In this document: piece by piece, positions 49,470 to 58,052 of the stretch
How positions within the stretch are numbered: the first letter of the stretch is position 1
Layout of the letters: each line of letters opens with the position of its first letter
Origin: an uncultured Pseudomonadales bacterium
Lineage (GTDB): Bacteria; Pseudomonadota; Gammaproteobacteria; Pseudomonadales; Porticoccaceae
Assembly (NCBI GenBank): GCA_905478975.1
Contig: CAJQKW010000028.1
Coordinates: forward strand, 1 to 59,104
Direction of reading: 5' to 3'
DNA length: 59,104 nt
The notes under the pieces: model-generated
Databases searched by the model: none
What the model was told of the DNA's origin: nothing
The model's input: only the letters and a program-made list of their open reading frames with translations
Translations under genes and position numbers: made by a program

Positions 49470-50537
49470 TTATTCAAAACTCCTCATCGCCAGGCCCACG
49501 GCGAGCAGCATGGCAGGGGCATCATTGGCCAACGCAGTCGGATTGATCGATTTATGCATTTGCATATTGGCAAAGGGGTTGGCTACTGCTGTCGGCAGGC
49601 CAATAACCTGTTCGACTTCATCCACCAGTCCTTCCAGTGCCGAAACACCCCCAGCCAGAAATAGCTGATCCACATAATTAAAATGGCTAGAGCTGTAAAA
49701 GAATTGCAGTGAACGGGTGATATGTTGCACTAGGGATTCCTTAAAAGGCGCCAAGACTTCCGTGGCGTAGTCTTCCGGCAGTCCCCCTTTGCGCTTTGCC
49801 TCTCCCGCTTCTTCCCAGGAGAGCCCATAGCGGCGCTGAATTTCTTCGGTGAGCTGCTTACCGCCAAATAGCTGTTCGCGGTTATAGATAATTTTTCCAT
49901 CGACCAGCACAGTAAAGCTGAATACGGTTGCCCCAACATCGGCGATGGCAACAACTTGATCGCTGACCTCGTCGAGCTGACTCTCAATTAATTTATAGGC
50001 GCGCTCTACGGCGAAGCTCTCCACATCAATAACCTTGGGATTAAAACCGGCCATCTCCAGAGCCTGACGGCGGTGTTCAACGTTTTCTTGGCGGCAGGCG
50101 GCGAGCAGAACGCGAACCAGATCGGGATTGTCTTCCACCTCACCCAAGACATCGAAATCGAAAGCCACTTCTTCCATGGGGTAGGGGATATATTGATCCG
50201 CCTCCACTTCGATTTGCATTTCCATCTGTAATTCGGTGAGACCAGCGGGCAATTCAATCTCTTTAGTGATCACCGAGGAGGAGGATACCGCCGCCACTAT
50301 ATCGGTGAGTTTGCTCCCGGAGCGCTTAACCACAGCGGCGATGGTCTCGGACAATGCATCGAGATCAGCGATATTTTTGTCGACAATGGTATTGGCAGGA
50401 AGAGGTAGAACGCGATAGGCCTCGACTTTAAATTCGCTGCCGGTCTTGCTCAATTCGATAAGCTTGACGGCAGATGAGGAGATATCCACTCCGAGCATAG
50501 GCTTAGAGGGTTTGGCGAAAAAATCGAAAAAGTCCAT
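49470..50537 (-). CDS. pilM: Type IV pilus assembly ATPase-like protein PilM
   Basis: This 355-residue cytoplasmic actin-like (FtsA fold) protein shows LGVDISSSAVKLIELSK, VAIADVGATVFSFTVL and LAGGVSALEGLVDEVEQVIGLP, the nucleotide-binding loops of the fold. It recruits PilN to the pilus base. It is the first gene of pilMNOPQ-aroKB and diverges from ponA. Confidence 0.97.
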   Translation of the reverse strand: MDFFDFFAKPSKPMLGVDISSSAVKLIELSKTGSEFKVEAYRVLPLPANTIVDKNIADLDALSETIAAVVKRSGSKLTDIVAAVSSSSVITKEIELPAGLTELQMEMQIEVEADQYIPYPMEEVAFDFDVLGEVEDNPDLVRVLLAACRQENVEHRRQALEMAGFNPKVIDVESFAVERAYKLIESQLDEVSDQVVAIADVGATVFSFTVLVDGKIIYNREQLFGGKQLTEEIQRRYGLSWEEAGEAKRKGGLPEDYATEVLAPFKESLVQHITRSLQFFYSSSHFNYVDQLFLAGGVSALEGLVDEVEQVIGLPTAVANPFANMQMHKSINPTALANDAPAMLLAVGLAMRSFE

Positions 50538-50571
50538 TTTCTTATATTTGTCCTTTATTTAGGCTACTCTA

Positions 50572-50593
50572 TGTCCACAAATTGTCCACAAAT
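50572..50593. repeat. Two tandem TGTCCACAAAT units (DnaA-box-like)
   Basis: Two identical 11-bp units lie 35 nt upstream of the pilM start. They contain ATGTCCACA and TTGTCCACA, each one base away from the DnaA-box consensus TTATCCACA and in the same orientation. Confidence 0.6.
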
Positions 50594-50662
50594 TCCGATA
50601 GCAGCTCACGGTAACAACCGATGGTAACCTTGCAAATGATGCACTTCACATTCTCTACACTC

Positions 50663-50668
50663 TATAAT
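50663..50668 (+). promoter_or_regulatory. Possible -10 element for ponA
   Basis: A perfect TATAAT lies about 180 nt before the ponA start. No good -35 is visible at 16-18 nt spacing, so it may be weak or need an activator. Confidence 0.3.
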
Positions 50669-50757
50669 AGACGCTGAATTTTCCCGGTGCCTGAAATCAG
50701 GCGGCCTTTAGACAACGTTTATGCGTTAGTGTATTGGTGCATATAATTGTTAATCGC

Positions 50758-50818
50758 AGTTAAACGATAGTTAAACGATAGTTAAACGATAGTTAAACGA
50801 TAGTTAAACGATAGTTAA
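50758..50818. repeat. Five 11-bp tandem repeats upstream of ponA
   Basis: AGTTAAACGAT is repeated five times without interruption (50758-50812), followed by a truncated AGTTAA. Related AACGTTAA and GATAGTTA sequences continue up to the ponA start. The period is close to one DNA turn. Confidence 0.95.
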
Positions 50819-50849
50819 GTAAAAATTAAGCCAACGTTAAGTGATAGTT

Positions 50850-53369
50850 ATGCGAAGATTCATTAAGCCCCTAGCCCTGCTAGCCCTCCTTGGAACAGGC
50901 GGCTTCCTTGTTGTCGCCTCCTGTTTATATCTCTACCTTAGCCCAAAACTCCCATCAGTCGAGGAACTAAAGGAGATCGAGTTACAAATTCCACTGCGAA
51001 TCTATTCACAAGATTTGAAAGTTATTGCGGAGTTCGGCGAAAAAAAGCGTTCGCCGGTATCATTCGACGAAATACCCCAACCCATGATCGATGCCTTTCT
51101 CGCTGCCGAGGACGACGGTTTCTTTGAGCACAGCGGAATCGCGGTAACAGGCCTGCTTCGCGCTGCAAGTGAGCTGATTACCACAGGCCGAATACGCAGT
51201 GGCGGCAGCACCATCACCATGCAGGTGGCGCGTAACTTCTTTCTCAGCAATCGTCAGGAATTCACGCGCAAATTTAATGAGATTCTACTGGCCTTTAAAA
51301 TTGAAGAGGGTCTGACCAAGCAGGAGATCCTCTCTCTTTATACCAACAAGATTTACTTTGGTAACCGAGCCTACGGTATCGGCGCTGCGGCCAATGTCTA
51401 TTACGGTAAAAAACTTAACCAGCTGACCTTGGCCCAGAGTGCAATGATTGCAGGCCTGCCAAAAGCCCCCTCGGCCTACAACCCAATTGCCAATCCCGAG
51501 CGCGCATTGGTGCGCCGCAACTGGATCCTCAGGCGCATGCTGTCACTGGACAATATCACTGAGGAGCAGTACCAAGCCGCGTTACAGGAGCCGGATCAAG
51601 CCTCTTACCACGGCTCTATATCAGAACTCAGCGCCGCCTATGTTGCCGAGATGGTGCGCCAGCAAGTGGTGGACAAGTTTGGCCTAAAAGCCTATACCGA
51701 AGGCTATTCCGCCATCACCACTGTAGATTCGATAATGCAAAAACAGGGTGTAGAGGCGCTGCAAAGCGGCATCCTCGCCTATGACCAACGACACGGCTAT
51801 CGCGGCCCAGAAAAGAGCGCCGTTGCGCAGGAAGAGTGGGCTGAACTGCTCAGTAAGACCACCACCTTCGGCATACTGGAGCCGGTGATTGTCAGCGCTG
51901 TGGCTGACGACCATCTCACCCTGCTCAACCGCGACGGCGAATTTGAAGCGCTCAATTGGCTCGATGGTCTCAAGGATCTACGCCTGTATAAAACAGTCAA
52001 TGCCCGCAGCGCACCGATTTCCAGCGCCACTGAACTGTTCAGCCCTGGGGATCTGATTCGTATAGTCCGCCGAGTCGACAACTCTCCAACCCTGGCGCAG
52101 ATGCCTGAGGTGCAGGCTGCACTGGTGGCGCTGAACCCAGAAGATGGCGCGATCCGCACCCTAGTGGGCGGCTTCGATTTCCGCAGCAGCCGCTTTAACC
52201 GAGTGACCCAGGCGCTGCGTCAGCCCGGCTCTAACTTCAAACCCTTTATCTATGCCACGGCGCTCAATAGCGGCTTTACACCGGCCTCGATTATCAATGA
52301 TGCGCCAGTGGTGTTTAACGATAAGAACCTAGAGGATATGTGGCGCCCAGAGAATGACGGCGGCAAATTCTACGGTCCGACAAGGCTCCGAGAGGCGCTC
52401 TATCGCTCACGTAATATGGTCTCGATCAGACTGCTGCGACGCATGGGTATTGACCGCACTTTAGAGGGACTACAGGCTTTTGGCTTTGATACCGGCGACA
52501 TGCCTCTGGATCTGTCTCTGGCACTGGGCAGTCATGCACTGACACCCTTAAAGGTAGCCAGCGCCTACAATATTCTTGCCAACGGGGGCTACAGCGTCTC
52601 ACCCTATCTGTTGGACACCGTCATCGACCGGGACGGTAATATCATCTATGAAGCGACACCCAAGACGGTGTGCAATAGCTGTGACGTTGAGAGCGATGAG
52701 CGCCGCGAAAATCTATCCGCAACTGATATAACAGCCTACTCCGCCAATGTTAACGCGGTGGACCTGCAACTCGAAGAGCTGCTCAATAGCCTGGCCAATG
52801 AATCAATCGCCGAAGAAGAGCGCCAGAGTTTAGAGGTAATTAAGCGGGCGCTGCAACAGCGACCCACCGACATTGTTAAGCCCAGCGCCGATAGAGTGAT
52901 CAACAAACAGACCGCATTTTTGATCGACTCAATGTTAAAAGATGTTATTTTACGTGGCACTGGTGTCAAGGCGAAGGTACTTAAGCGTACCGACTTGGCG
53001 GGTAAGACTGGCACCACCAACGGACCTCGGGATGCTTGGTTCTCCGGTTACTCACCGCATCTGACAGTGACCACCTGGGTAGGCTTTGACAACAATGCCA
53101 AGATCGGGCGCAATGAATACGGTGGCTCCGCGGCGCTGCCCATCTGGATCGACTTTGCCCGTCCGGCACTGGAAGGCAAGCCTAATATAGAACGGCCGCA
53201 GCCAGATGGTATTGTTATGGTCAAAATAGATGCCAAAACGGGCAAGCGCGTAGCGCCCAACCAGCAGGGTATTTTCGAGTTTTTTAGAAGCGAAAATGTG
53301 CCCGACTTAAGTGATACTAACACTCTGCCCGGCGAGGCTGAAAACGCATTGCCCGACGATCTGTTTTAG
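50850..53369 (+). CDS. mrcA: Penicillin-binding protein 1A (bifunctional transglycosylase/transpeptidase)
   Basis: This is a class A PBP of about 839 residues that polymerises and crosslinks peptidoglycan. An N-terminal anchor (LALLALLGTGGFLVVASCLYLYL) precedes the glycosyltransferase domain with E87 in EDDGFFEHSG and GGSTITMQVARNFFL. The transpeptidase has Ser461 in the S-N-F-K motif and K719 in KTGTT. The frame also opens at a GTG at 50841. The ATG at 50850 gives the usual MRRFIKPL start. Neither has a strong ribosome site. The order before yrfG-hslR-hslO-pckA is that of E. coli. Confidence 0.97.
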   Translation: MRRFIKPLALLALLGTGGFLVVASCLYLYLSPKLPSVEELKEIELQIPLRIYSQDLKVIAEFGEKKRSPVSFDEIPQPMIDAFLAAEDDGFFEHSGIAVTGLLRAASELITTGRIRSGGSTITMQVARNFFLSNRQEFTRKFNEILLAFKIEEGLTKQEILSLYTNKIYFGNRAYGIGAAANVYYGKKLNQLTLAQSAMIAGLPKAPSAYNPIANPERALVRRNWILRRMLSLDNITEEQYQAALQEPDQASYHGSISELSAAYVAEMVRQQVVDKFGLKAYTEGYSAITTVDSIMQKQGVEALQSGILAYDQRHGYRGPEKSAVAQEEWAELLSKTTTFGILEPVIVSAVADDHLTLLNRDGEFEALNWLDGLKDLRLYKTVNARSAPISSATELFSPGDLIRIVRRVDNSPTLAQMPEVQAALVALNPEDGAIRTLVGGFDFRSSRFNRVTQALRQPGSNFKPFIYATALNSGFTPASIINDAPVVFNDKNLEDMWRPENDGGKFYGPTRLREALYRSRNMVSIRLLRRMGIDRTLEGLQAFGFDTGDMPLDLSLALGSHALTPLKVASAYNILANGGYSVSPYLLDTVIDRDGNIIYEATPKTVCNSCDVESDERRENLSATDITAYSANVNAVDLQLEELLNSLANESIAEEERQSLEVIKRALQQRPTDIVKPSADRVINKQTAFLIDSMLKDVILRGTGVKAKVLKRTDLAGKTGTTNGPRDAWFSGYSPHLTVTTWVGFDNNAKIGRNEYGGSAALPIWIDFARPALEGKPNIERPQPDGIVMVKIDAKTGKRVAPNQQGIFEFFRSENVPDLSDTNTLPGEAENALPDDLF

Positions 53370-53388
53370 CCCCGACGATCGGTTTTAG
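53352..53388 (+). repeat. Tandem duplication of the mrcA stop region
   Basis: CCCGACGATCTGTTTTAG (53352-53369), which contains the stop codon, is followed by CCCGACGATCGGTTTTAG (53371-53388). The period is 19 bp with one difference. The second copy is untranslated. Confidence 0.85.
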
Positions 53389-53424
53389 TCCCCACAACCC
53401 TATTCCAACGCTGGATAAATAATA

Positions 53425-54093
53425 ATGACGCTAGATTGGCGCAATATAGACACTGTACTCCTGGATATGGACGGCACCTTGCTCGACCTGCACTTCGATA
53501 CATTTTTCTGGCTCCAGCATCTGCCCAAGCGCTATGCCGAGCAGCACAATCTGTCGGTGGAAAAGGTCTCCGAGCAACTGGCCCGGCGCATGACCGACTT
53601 TCAGGGAACCCTCAATTGGTATTGCACTGATTTCTGGTCTGAGGAATTTGACCTCGACATTCTCGCCCTGAAACAGGAAATTGAACATCTTATCGGCTAT
53701 CGCCCCCACGCCCGTTTATTTCTCGAAGCTCTTGGCAACCACAACAAGCAGCGCGTACTGGTGACCAATGCCCATCGCGACAGTGTCGATCTGAAGTTTT
53801 CCATAACCGGTATAGACGCTCACCTGGACTCGGTGATCTCCTCTCACGACTATGGTCAGCCAAAAGAAGATCAGCGATTCTGGCAGCAACTCCAGGAGAA
53901 TATCCACTTCGACCCTCAGCGCACCCTGTTTATCGACGACTCGGAAGCGGTTCTGCACTCTGCGGAAAAGTTTGGTATTGGCCATCTGCTGTCCATAGAA
54001 CAGCCCGACAGTCAGACCCCTAGACGTCAGCCATCAAACTTCCCAATGCTCGATTCCTTTGCTCATCTTATGACCAGCGACGGGTTGGCTTAG
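53425..54093 (+). CDS. yrfG: HAD-family GMP/IMP nucleotidase YrfG-like
   Basis: This 222-residue haloacid-dehalogenase-like phosphatase has the nucleophile motif D14-M-D16-G-T. A cap domain follows (about 20-85; TLNWYCTDFWSEE is very similar to E. coli YrfG). VTNAHRD is motif II, and PKEDQRFW and LFIDDSE are motifs III and IV. YrfG dephosphorylates purine nucleoside monophosphates in E. coli. The substrate here is inferred. It lies 55 nt after mrcA and 3 nt before hslR. Confidence 0.9.
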   Translation: MTLDWRNIDTVLLDMDGTLLDLHFDTFFWLQHLPKRYAEQHNLSVEKVSEQLARRMTDFQGTLNWYCTDFWSEEFDLDILALKQEIEHLIGYRPHARLFLEALGNHNKQRVLVTNAHRDSVDLKFSITGIDAHLDSVISSHDYGQPKEDQRFWQQLQENIHFDPQRTLFIDDSEAVLHSAEKFGIGHLLSIEQPDSQTPRRQPSNFPMLDSFAHLMTSDGLA

Positions 54094-54096
54094 CCT

Positions 54097-54156
54097 ATGA
54101 ATAAGGTGCCTATGGATAAAGTGCGTATGGATAAAGTGCGTATGGATAAGGTGCGT
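54097..54156 (+). repeat. Four 15-bp repeats forming reiterated start sites of hslR
   Basis: Units ATGAATAAGGTGCCT, ATGGATAAAGTGCGT (twice) and ATGGATAAGGTGCGT follow one another. Each carries an ATG and an AAGG- or AAAG-containing purine tract 5 nt ahead of the next unit's ATG, so each unit resembles a small initiation cassette. Confidence 0.95.
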
Positions 54157-54516
54157 ATCGACAAATGGCTCTGGGCTGCGCGTTTCTTTAAGACACGCTC
54201 TCTGGCGAAGACTGCCATCGAAAGTGGCAAAGTCCACATAGATGGCAACAAATCAAAGGCCAGCCGGCAGTTAGAGCTGGGTACGATCATGACCATCAAA
54301 CAGGGCTTTGACAGCAAGACCGTGGAGGTTATTGGCCTCTCTGAAACGCGCCGTGGCGCGCCAGAGGCACTATTACTCTATGCCGAGACAGCAGAGAGTA
54401 TCGCCCTGAGAGAGAAAGACAGTGCCCTGCGCAAAGCCGCCAATGGTTCATCCGTCAGCGACGGCAAACCGAATAAAAAGCAGCGCCGTCAAATTCACCG
54501 GTTTCTCAGCAATTAG
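54097..54516 (+). CDS. hslR: Heat-shock protein 15, S4-domain RNA-binding protein
   Basis: This 139-residue protein binds free 50S subunits carrying nascent chains. The S4 domain starts at VRIDKWLWAARFFKTRSLAKTAIESGKVHIDG, and the C-terminus is basic. The first 20 residues are four five-residue units (M-N-K-V-P, then three of M-D-K-V-R) coded by 15-bp repeats, so translation could begin at any of four in-frame ATGs (54097, 54112, 54127, 54142). The rest aligns with E. coli HslR. Confidence 0.95.
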   Translation: MNKVPMDKVRMDKVRMDKVRIDKWLWAARFFKTRSLAKTAIESGKVHIDGNKSKASRQLELGTIMTIKQGFDSKTVEVIGLSETRRGAPEALLLYAETAESIALREKDSALRKAANGSSVSDGKPNKKQRRQIHRFLSN

Positions 54517-54603
54517 CATTGCTTAATTAAGTCCAGCGTTTTCGGTAAATAACTTTTCGTTAAATAAGATAGGCCCGCAGAAAAATATCAGTACAATGCG
54601 CCC

Positions 54604-55485
54604 ATGAAAAATAACAACGACACACTTCAGCGCTTTATCTTCGAGAGCACCGATATCCGTGGTGAAATCACCACTCTGTCCTCTAGCTATCAGGATCTTT
54701 TGGCGCTGCAAAAATACCCGCCTCAGGTTGAATTGCTGTTTGGCGAATTTCTCGCCGCCGTAACGCTGCTCAGCTCAAGACTAAAACACAGTGGCATGAT
54801 CACCATACAGGCCCGAGGCACTGGCCCCATCACAACCATCATGGCCGAATGCACTCAGGACAATAAACTGCGCGGCATAGTGCGCGGCGACTTTGACACC
54901 CTAAACGGCCTCGAAGGCCAGAGCACATTGCAAGAGTTGCTCGGCAAAGCCACCTTGGCGATTACCCTTGAGCCTGAGGGTAAAGAGCGCTATCAGGGCG
55001 TAGTACCCCTCGATGAAGAACATCTCAGTAGCTGTCTGGAATTCTACTTTTACCAATCTGAACAGCTGCCAACCAAAATCAAGCTGACCTCGGATGCTGA
55101 TACAGCCACAGGATTGCTGATCCAACAGCTGCCCTCCTCAGGCGATCATGATAAAAGCCAAGAAGACTGGCAGCGGGTTTCCAACCTGCTTGAAACCCTA
55201 TCTAGCGACGAGCAGTTGCAACTCTCCCATAATGACCAGCTATACCGGTTATTCCATGAGCAGGATCTGCTCTTATTTGATCCCACCACGATGCAATTTT
55301 CCTGTAGCTGCTCCCGTCAGCGCACCGAAAATGCCCTACTTTCTCTGGGCCGAAAAGATGTTCTAGAACTGTCTGCAGAGCAGGGCCTGATTATGATTAA
55401 CTGTCAGTTTTGCTCCCAGGAATACCGCTTTACTGCAGCCGATGTCGATCTCTTATTTGACCCTCCACAACCTCTGCTACACTAA
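54604..55485 (+). CDS. hslO: Hsp33 redox-regulated chaperonin
   Basis: This 293-residue holdase is activated by oxidation of zinc-bound cysteines. The C-terminal zinc motif is C234-x-C236 and C267-x2-C270. The N-terminal chaperone domain includes LLFGEFLAAVTLLSSRLKHSGMITIQARGTGP. It follows hslR, its usual partner, by 87 nt. Confidence 0.98.
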   Translation: MKNNNDTLQRFIFESTDIRGEITTLSSSYQDLLALQKYPPQVELLFGEFLAAVTLLSSRLKHSGMITIQARGTGPITTIMAECTQDNKLRGIVRGDFDTLNGLEGQSTLQELLGKATLAITLEPEGKERYQGVVPLDEEHLSSCLEFYFYQSEQLPTKIKLTSDADTATGLLIQQLPSSGDHDKSQEDWQRVSNLLETLSSDEQLQLSHNDQLYRLFHEQDLLLFDPTTMQFSCSCSRQRTENALLSLGRKDVLELSAEQGLIMINCQFCSQEYRFTAADVDLLFDPPQPLLH

Positions 55486-55616
55486 TTTTTATCAGCCTAT
55501 AGTATTCATTAATCGCCCTTAGATTCGCTGGGCTTTTCTGGCATAATTGGCGACCATTTTTTTAGATCGCAAGACATACCTTCAAATCGTTCACCCCTTT
55601 GGAAGAGAGGAAGAGA

Positions 55617-57164
55617 ATGACCGACGCTGCTGTACACAGAGACCCCGGCTCCCCCGAGCTTATTGAAATGGCCATTAAACGCGGGGAGGGACATCTCGCT
55701 GATACTGGTGCATTTGTCGCCACCACTGGCCACCGCAGTGGAAGATCACCCGCCGATAGATTTATCGTCGACGAACCCAGTTCATCAGACGCTATAGACT
55801 GGGGTTCGGTTAACCGTCCCTTTGATGCTGGCCACTTTGACGCGCTCTGGGAGCGAGTTTCAGAATACATCGCCGACCGGGAGCGTTTTGTTTCCGAACT
55901 GCATGTGGGTCAAAACTCTGATCACTATATTCCGGTAAAGGTCACCACCGAAACCGCTTGGCACAGCCTGTTTGCGCGGAATATGTTTATTCGCACCGAC
56001 AACTATAATCCCTCAAACAAAGCGCCGTGGAAGATTCTCCATGCCGCCAATTTTGTCTGTGATCCGGAACGCGATGGCACCAACAGCGATGGCGTAGTGC
56101 TAATCAACTTCGCCCAGCGCAAAGTGCTGCTAGCGGGCATGCGCTATGCCGGTGAGATGAAGAAAGCCATGTTCTCGGTACAGAACTTTCTACTGCCAGA
56201 AAAAGACGTCATGTCTATGCACTGTGCTGCCAATGTCGGTGAAGATGGCGACACTGCGCTGTTTTTTGGTCTCTCAGGCACAGGTAAAACCACCCTCTCC
56301 GCTGACCCCGATCGCTATCTGATCGGTGACGACGAACACGGCTGGGGCAAGGGCACAGTATTTAATATCGAAGGCGGTTGTTACGCCAAGACCATTGATC
56401 TGAGTCAGAAAAACGAACCAGTAATCTGGGATGCGATTCGCTTTGGTTCAATTGTCGAAAATGTAGCGATTTCAGAGGGCCTGCGAACCGCCGACTATTC
56501 GGATACCAGCCTCACTGAAAATGGCCGTTGCAGCTATCCTCTGGAACACGTGGAAAAGCGCTGTATCGAGAACCAATCCGGTGAGCCGAAGAATATTATC
56601 TTTCTTACCTGTGACGTTACTGGCGTATTGCCACCGGTTTCAATGCTCACTAAAGAAGCTGCTGCATACCACTTTTTAAGTGGCTATACCGCTCGAGTAG
56701 GCTCCACCGAACTGGGCGCAGAAGCGGGTATTCACCCGACTTTCTCAACCTGCTTTGGCTCGCCGTTTATGCCGCGTCCAGCCAGTGTCTATGCTGAACT
56801 GTTGATGAAGCGTATCGAAGACTTCGGTTCTAAAGTGTATCTGGTCAACACCGGTTGGACCGGTGGATCTGGTGGTGCTGGCGGTGTCGGTAGTCGATTC
56901 CCTATCCCGGTAACCCGCGCGGTAGTCACTGCGATTACCAATGGTTCTCTTGAGAACTGTGAGTCAGAGCACTTGGGTCTACTAAATCTCAATATTCCGG
57001 TGGAAATTGACGGCGTTGATAGCAAGTATCTCAATCCGCGCAATGCCTGGGATGACAAGGCTGCCTATGACAAGCAGGCTGGGATCTTGGCTAAGCTGTT
57101 CGTAGAGAACATCGTAAGCTTTGCACCCTCTCAAGATATTATTGATGCAGGACCGCAGCTGTAG
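55617..57164 (+). CDS. pckA: Phosphoenolpyruvate carboxykinase (ATP)
   Basis: This 515-residue gluconeogenic enzyme converts oxaloacetate and ATP to phosphoenolpyruvate. The P-loop GLSGTGKT is at residues 218-225, followed by [24 protein letters not shown] and [10 protein letters not shown] are family blocks. The frame can be extended to a TTG at 55599. The ATG at 55617 is selected because a GAGAGGAAG tract precedes it. A strong terminator follows. Confidence 0.98.
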   Translation: MTDAAVHRDPGSPELIEMAIKRGEGHLADTGAFVATTGHRSGRSPADRFIVDEPSSSDAIDWGSVNRPFDAGHFDALWERVSEYIADRERFVSELHVGQNSDHYIPVKVTTETAWHSLFARNMFIRTDNYNPSNKAPWKILHAANFVCDPERDGTNSDGVVLINFAQRKVLLAGMRYAGEMKKAMFSVQNFLLPEKDVMSMHCAANVGEDGDTALFFGLSGTGKTTLSADPDRYLIGDDEHGWGKGTVFNIEGGCYAKTIDLSQKNEPVIWDAIRFGSIVENVAISEGLRTADYSDTSLTENGRCSYPLEHVEKRCIENQSGEPKNIIFLTCDVTGVLPPVSMLTKEAAAYHFLSGYTARVGSTELGAEAGIHPTFSTCFGSPFMPRPASVYAELLMKRIEDFGSKVYLVNTGWTGGSGGAGGVGSRFPIPVTRAVVTAITNGSLENCESEHLGLLNLNIPVEIDGVDSKYLNPRNAWDDKAAYDKQAGILAKLFVENIVSFAPSQDIIDAGPQL

Positions 57165-57165
57165 T

Positions 57166-57240
57166 TTAAAGGACTCTAAATTAAAGGACTCTAAATTAAA
57201 GGGCTCTTAATTAAAGGGCTCTAGACTAAAGAGCTGTAGC
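57166..57240 (+). repeat. Five 15-bp repeats after pckA
   Basis: TTAAAGGACTCTAAA occurs twice exactly (57166-57195). Three increasingly diverged units follow (57196-57210, 57211-57225, 57226-57240). They fill the interval between the pckA stop and its terminator. Confidence 0.9.
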
Positions 57241-57257
57241 TAAGACAGCTAAAAACG

Positions 57258-57290
57258 AAATACCCGCTTTGAAAGAAGCGGGTATTTTTT
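57258..57290 (+). terminator. Rho-independent terminator of pckA
   Basis: AAATACCCGCTT (57258-57269) pairs with AAGCGGGTATTT (57276-57287) over a 6-nt loop and ends in a T run to 57290. Confidence 0.9.
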
Positions 57291-57336
57291 GTCTCGGCTT
57301 TTTATCATCGATGTTAATCAACAAATTGCAGGCACA

Positions 57337-57366
57337 AAAAAACCCGCCTATGAACTAAGCGGGTTC
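57337..57366 (-). terminator. Rho-independent terminator of the cytochrome gene
   Basis: On the minus strand AACCCGC (complement of 57359-57365) pairs with GCGGGTT (complement of 57341-57347). Seven or more U residues follow. It faces the pckA terminator, cleanly separating the convergent genes. Confidence 0.85.
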
Positions 57367-57396
57367 TTTAAACTGCGATAGATCTAACTGAAGGCG

Positions 57397-57831
57397 CTAC
57401 TTGCTGCCATCGAGAATATGATCCACTGCCGCTTTAACTTCGTCATCACTGCAATCCATGCAAGTACCGCGCATTGGCATGCCGCGAATACCGTTGATGG
57501 CATTGGTATAGACAGTTTCCAAACCCTGCTCAAGACGAGCAGACCAAGCCGCCACATCACCCATAATAGGTGCGCCAGCAATGCCTGAACTGTGACAAGC
57601 GATACAGTTAGTGGCATAGATATCACCACCGGCACGGGCTGATTCTGCGCCGCCAGAGGTGACAGCAGCAACCTGTCCAGCCATAGAGACATGACCAGCC
57701 GGAGCTATTCTCGCAGCAACCTGCTGTTCTTGGTTAGCGGTCAAATTAACCGTTTTATCACTTGATCCACAGCCCCACAAAACGGCACTGGCAATAGTGA
57801 TCAAAACGAGGTTCTTCAGTCGACTGCTCAT
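57397..57831 (-). CDS. Cytochrome c5-family lipoprotein
   Basis: This 144-residue exported cytochrome has a lipobox (L-W-G-C21), so it is probably membrane-anchored in the periplasm. The haem motif C-I-A-C-H is at residues 76-80. M118 (or M120) in GMPMRG is the likely axial ligand. C124 and C127 (TCMDCSDDE) make the extra disulfide of cytochrome c5. It may carry electrons from the bc1 complex to oxidases. A TTG at 57846 extends the frame, but the ATG at 57831 gives a normal signal peptide. Confidence 0.9.
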   Translation of the reverse strand: MSSRLKNLVLITIASAVLWGCGSSDKTVNLTANQEQQVAARIAPAGHVSMAGQVAAVTSGGAESARAGGDIYATNCIACHSSGIAGAPIMGDVAAWSARLEQGLETVYTNAINGIRGMPMRGTCMDCSDDEVKAAVDHILDGSK

Positions 57832-57882
57832 GATTGTATTTATCAAAGGTCATCTCCAGTAAAGTCTTATGTAAAAAGATTG

Positions 57883-57920
57883 TTGGCAAAAAAAGTATTG
57901 GCAAAAAAAGTATTGGCAAA
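57883..57920. repeat. 15-bp tandem repeat upstream of the cytochrome gene
   Basis: TTGGCAAAAAAAGTA occurs twice exactly (57883-57897, 57898-57912), followed by a partial TTGGCAAA (57913-57920). It lies about 50 nt upstream of the cytochrome start, in its likely promoter region. Confidence 0.9.
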
Positions 57921-58052
57921 TTTTGGCCGCATTATAGCGCGCAATCCATAACTTCTCATTAGCAATACGTTGAATATTTCTCTTCGTATCCCTGCACTGC
58001 GTTTATTCTTATAAACTCACTCGCCTATTAATAGCCAAGCACTAGGCTAGCA

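Larger units (their letters stand above)
50538..50849. other. Divergent promoter region between pilM and ponA
   Basis: The gap holds two perfect copies of an 11-bp unit, TGTCCACAAAT (50572-50582 and 50583-50593), a plus-strand TATAAT (50663-50668), a compact hairpin GCCTGA/TCAGGC (50689-50702) and five 11-bp repeats (50758-50812). Nothing coding is recognised. Confidence 0.7.

Noticed and set aside
50758-50818. A CRISPR-like array before ponA
   Set aside because: Repeats are only 11 bp and directly abutting, with no spacers and no cas genes nearby.
55599-55616. A pckA start at TTG 55599
   Set aside because: The stretch contains the ribosome-binding GAGAGGAAG tract. The ATG at 55617 follows it at normal spacing.
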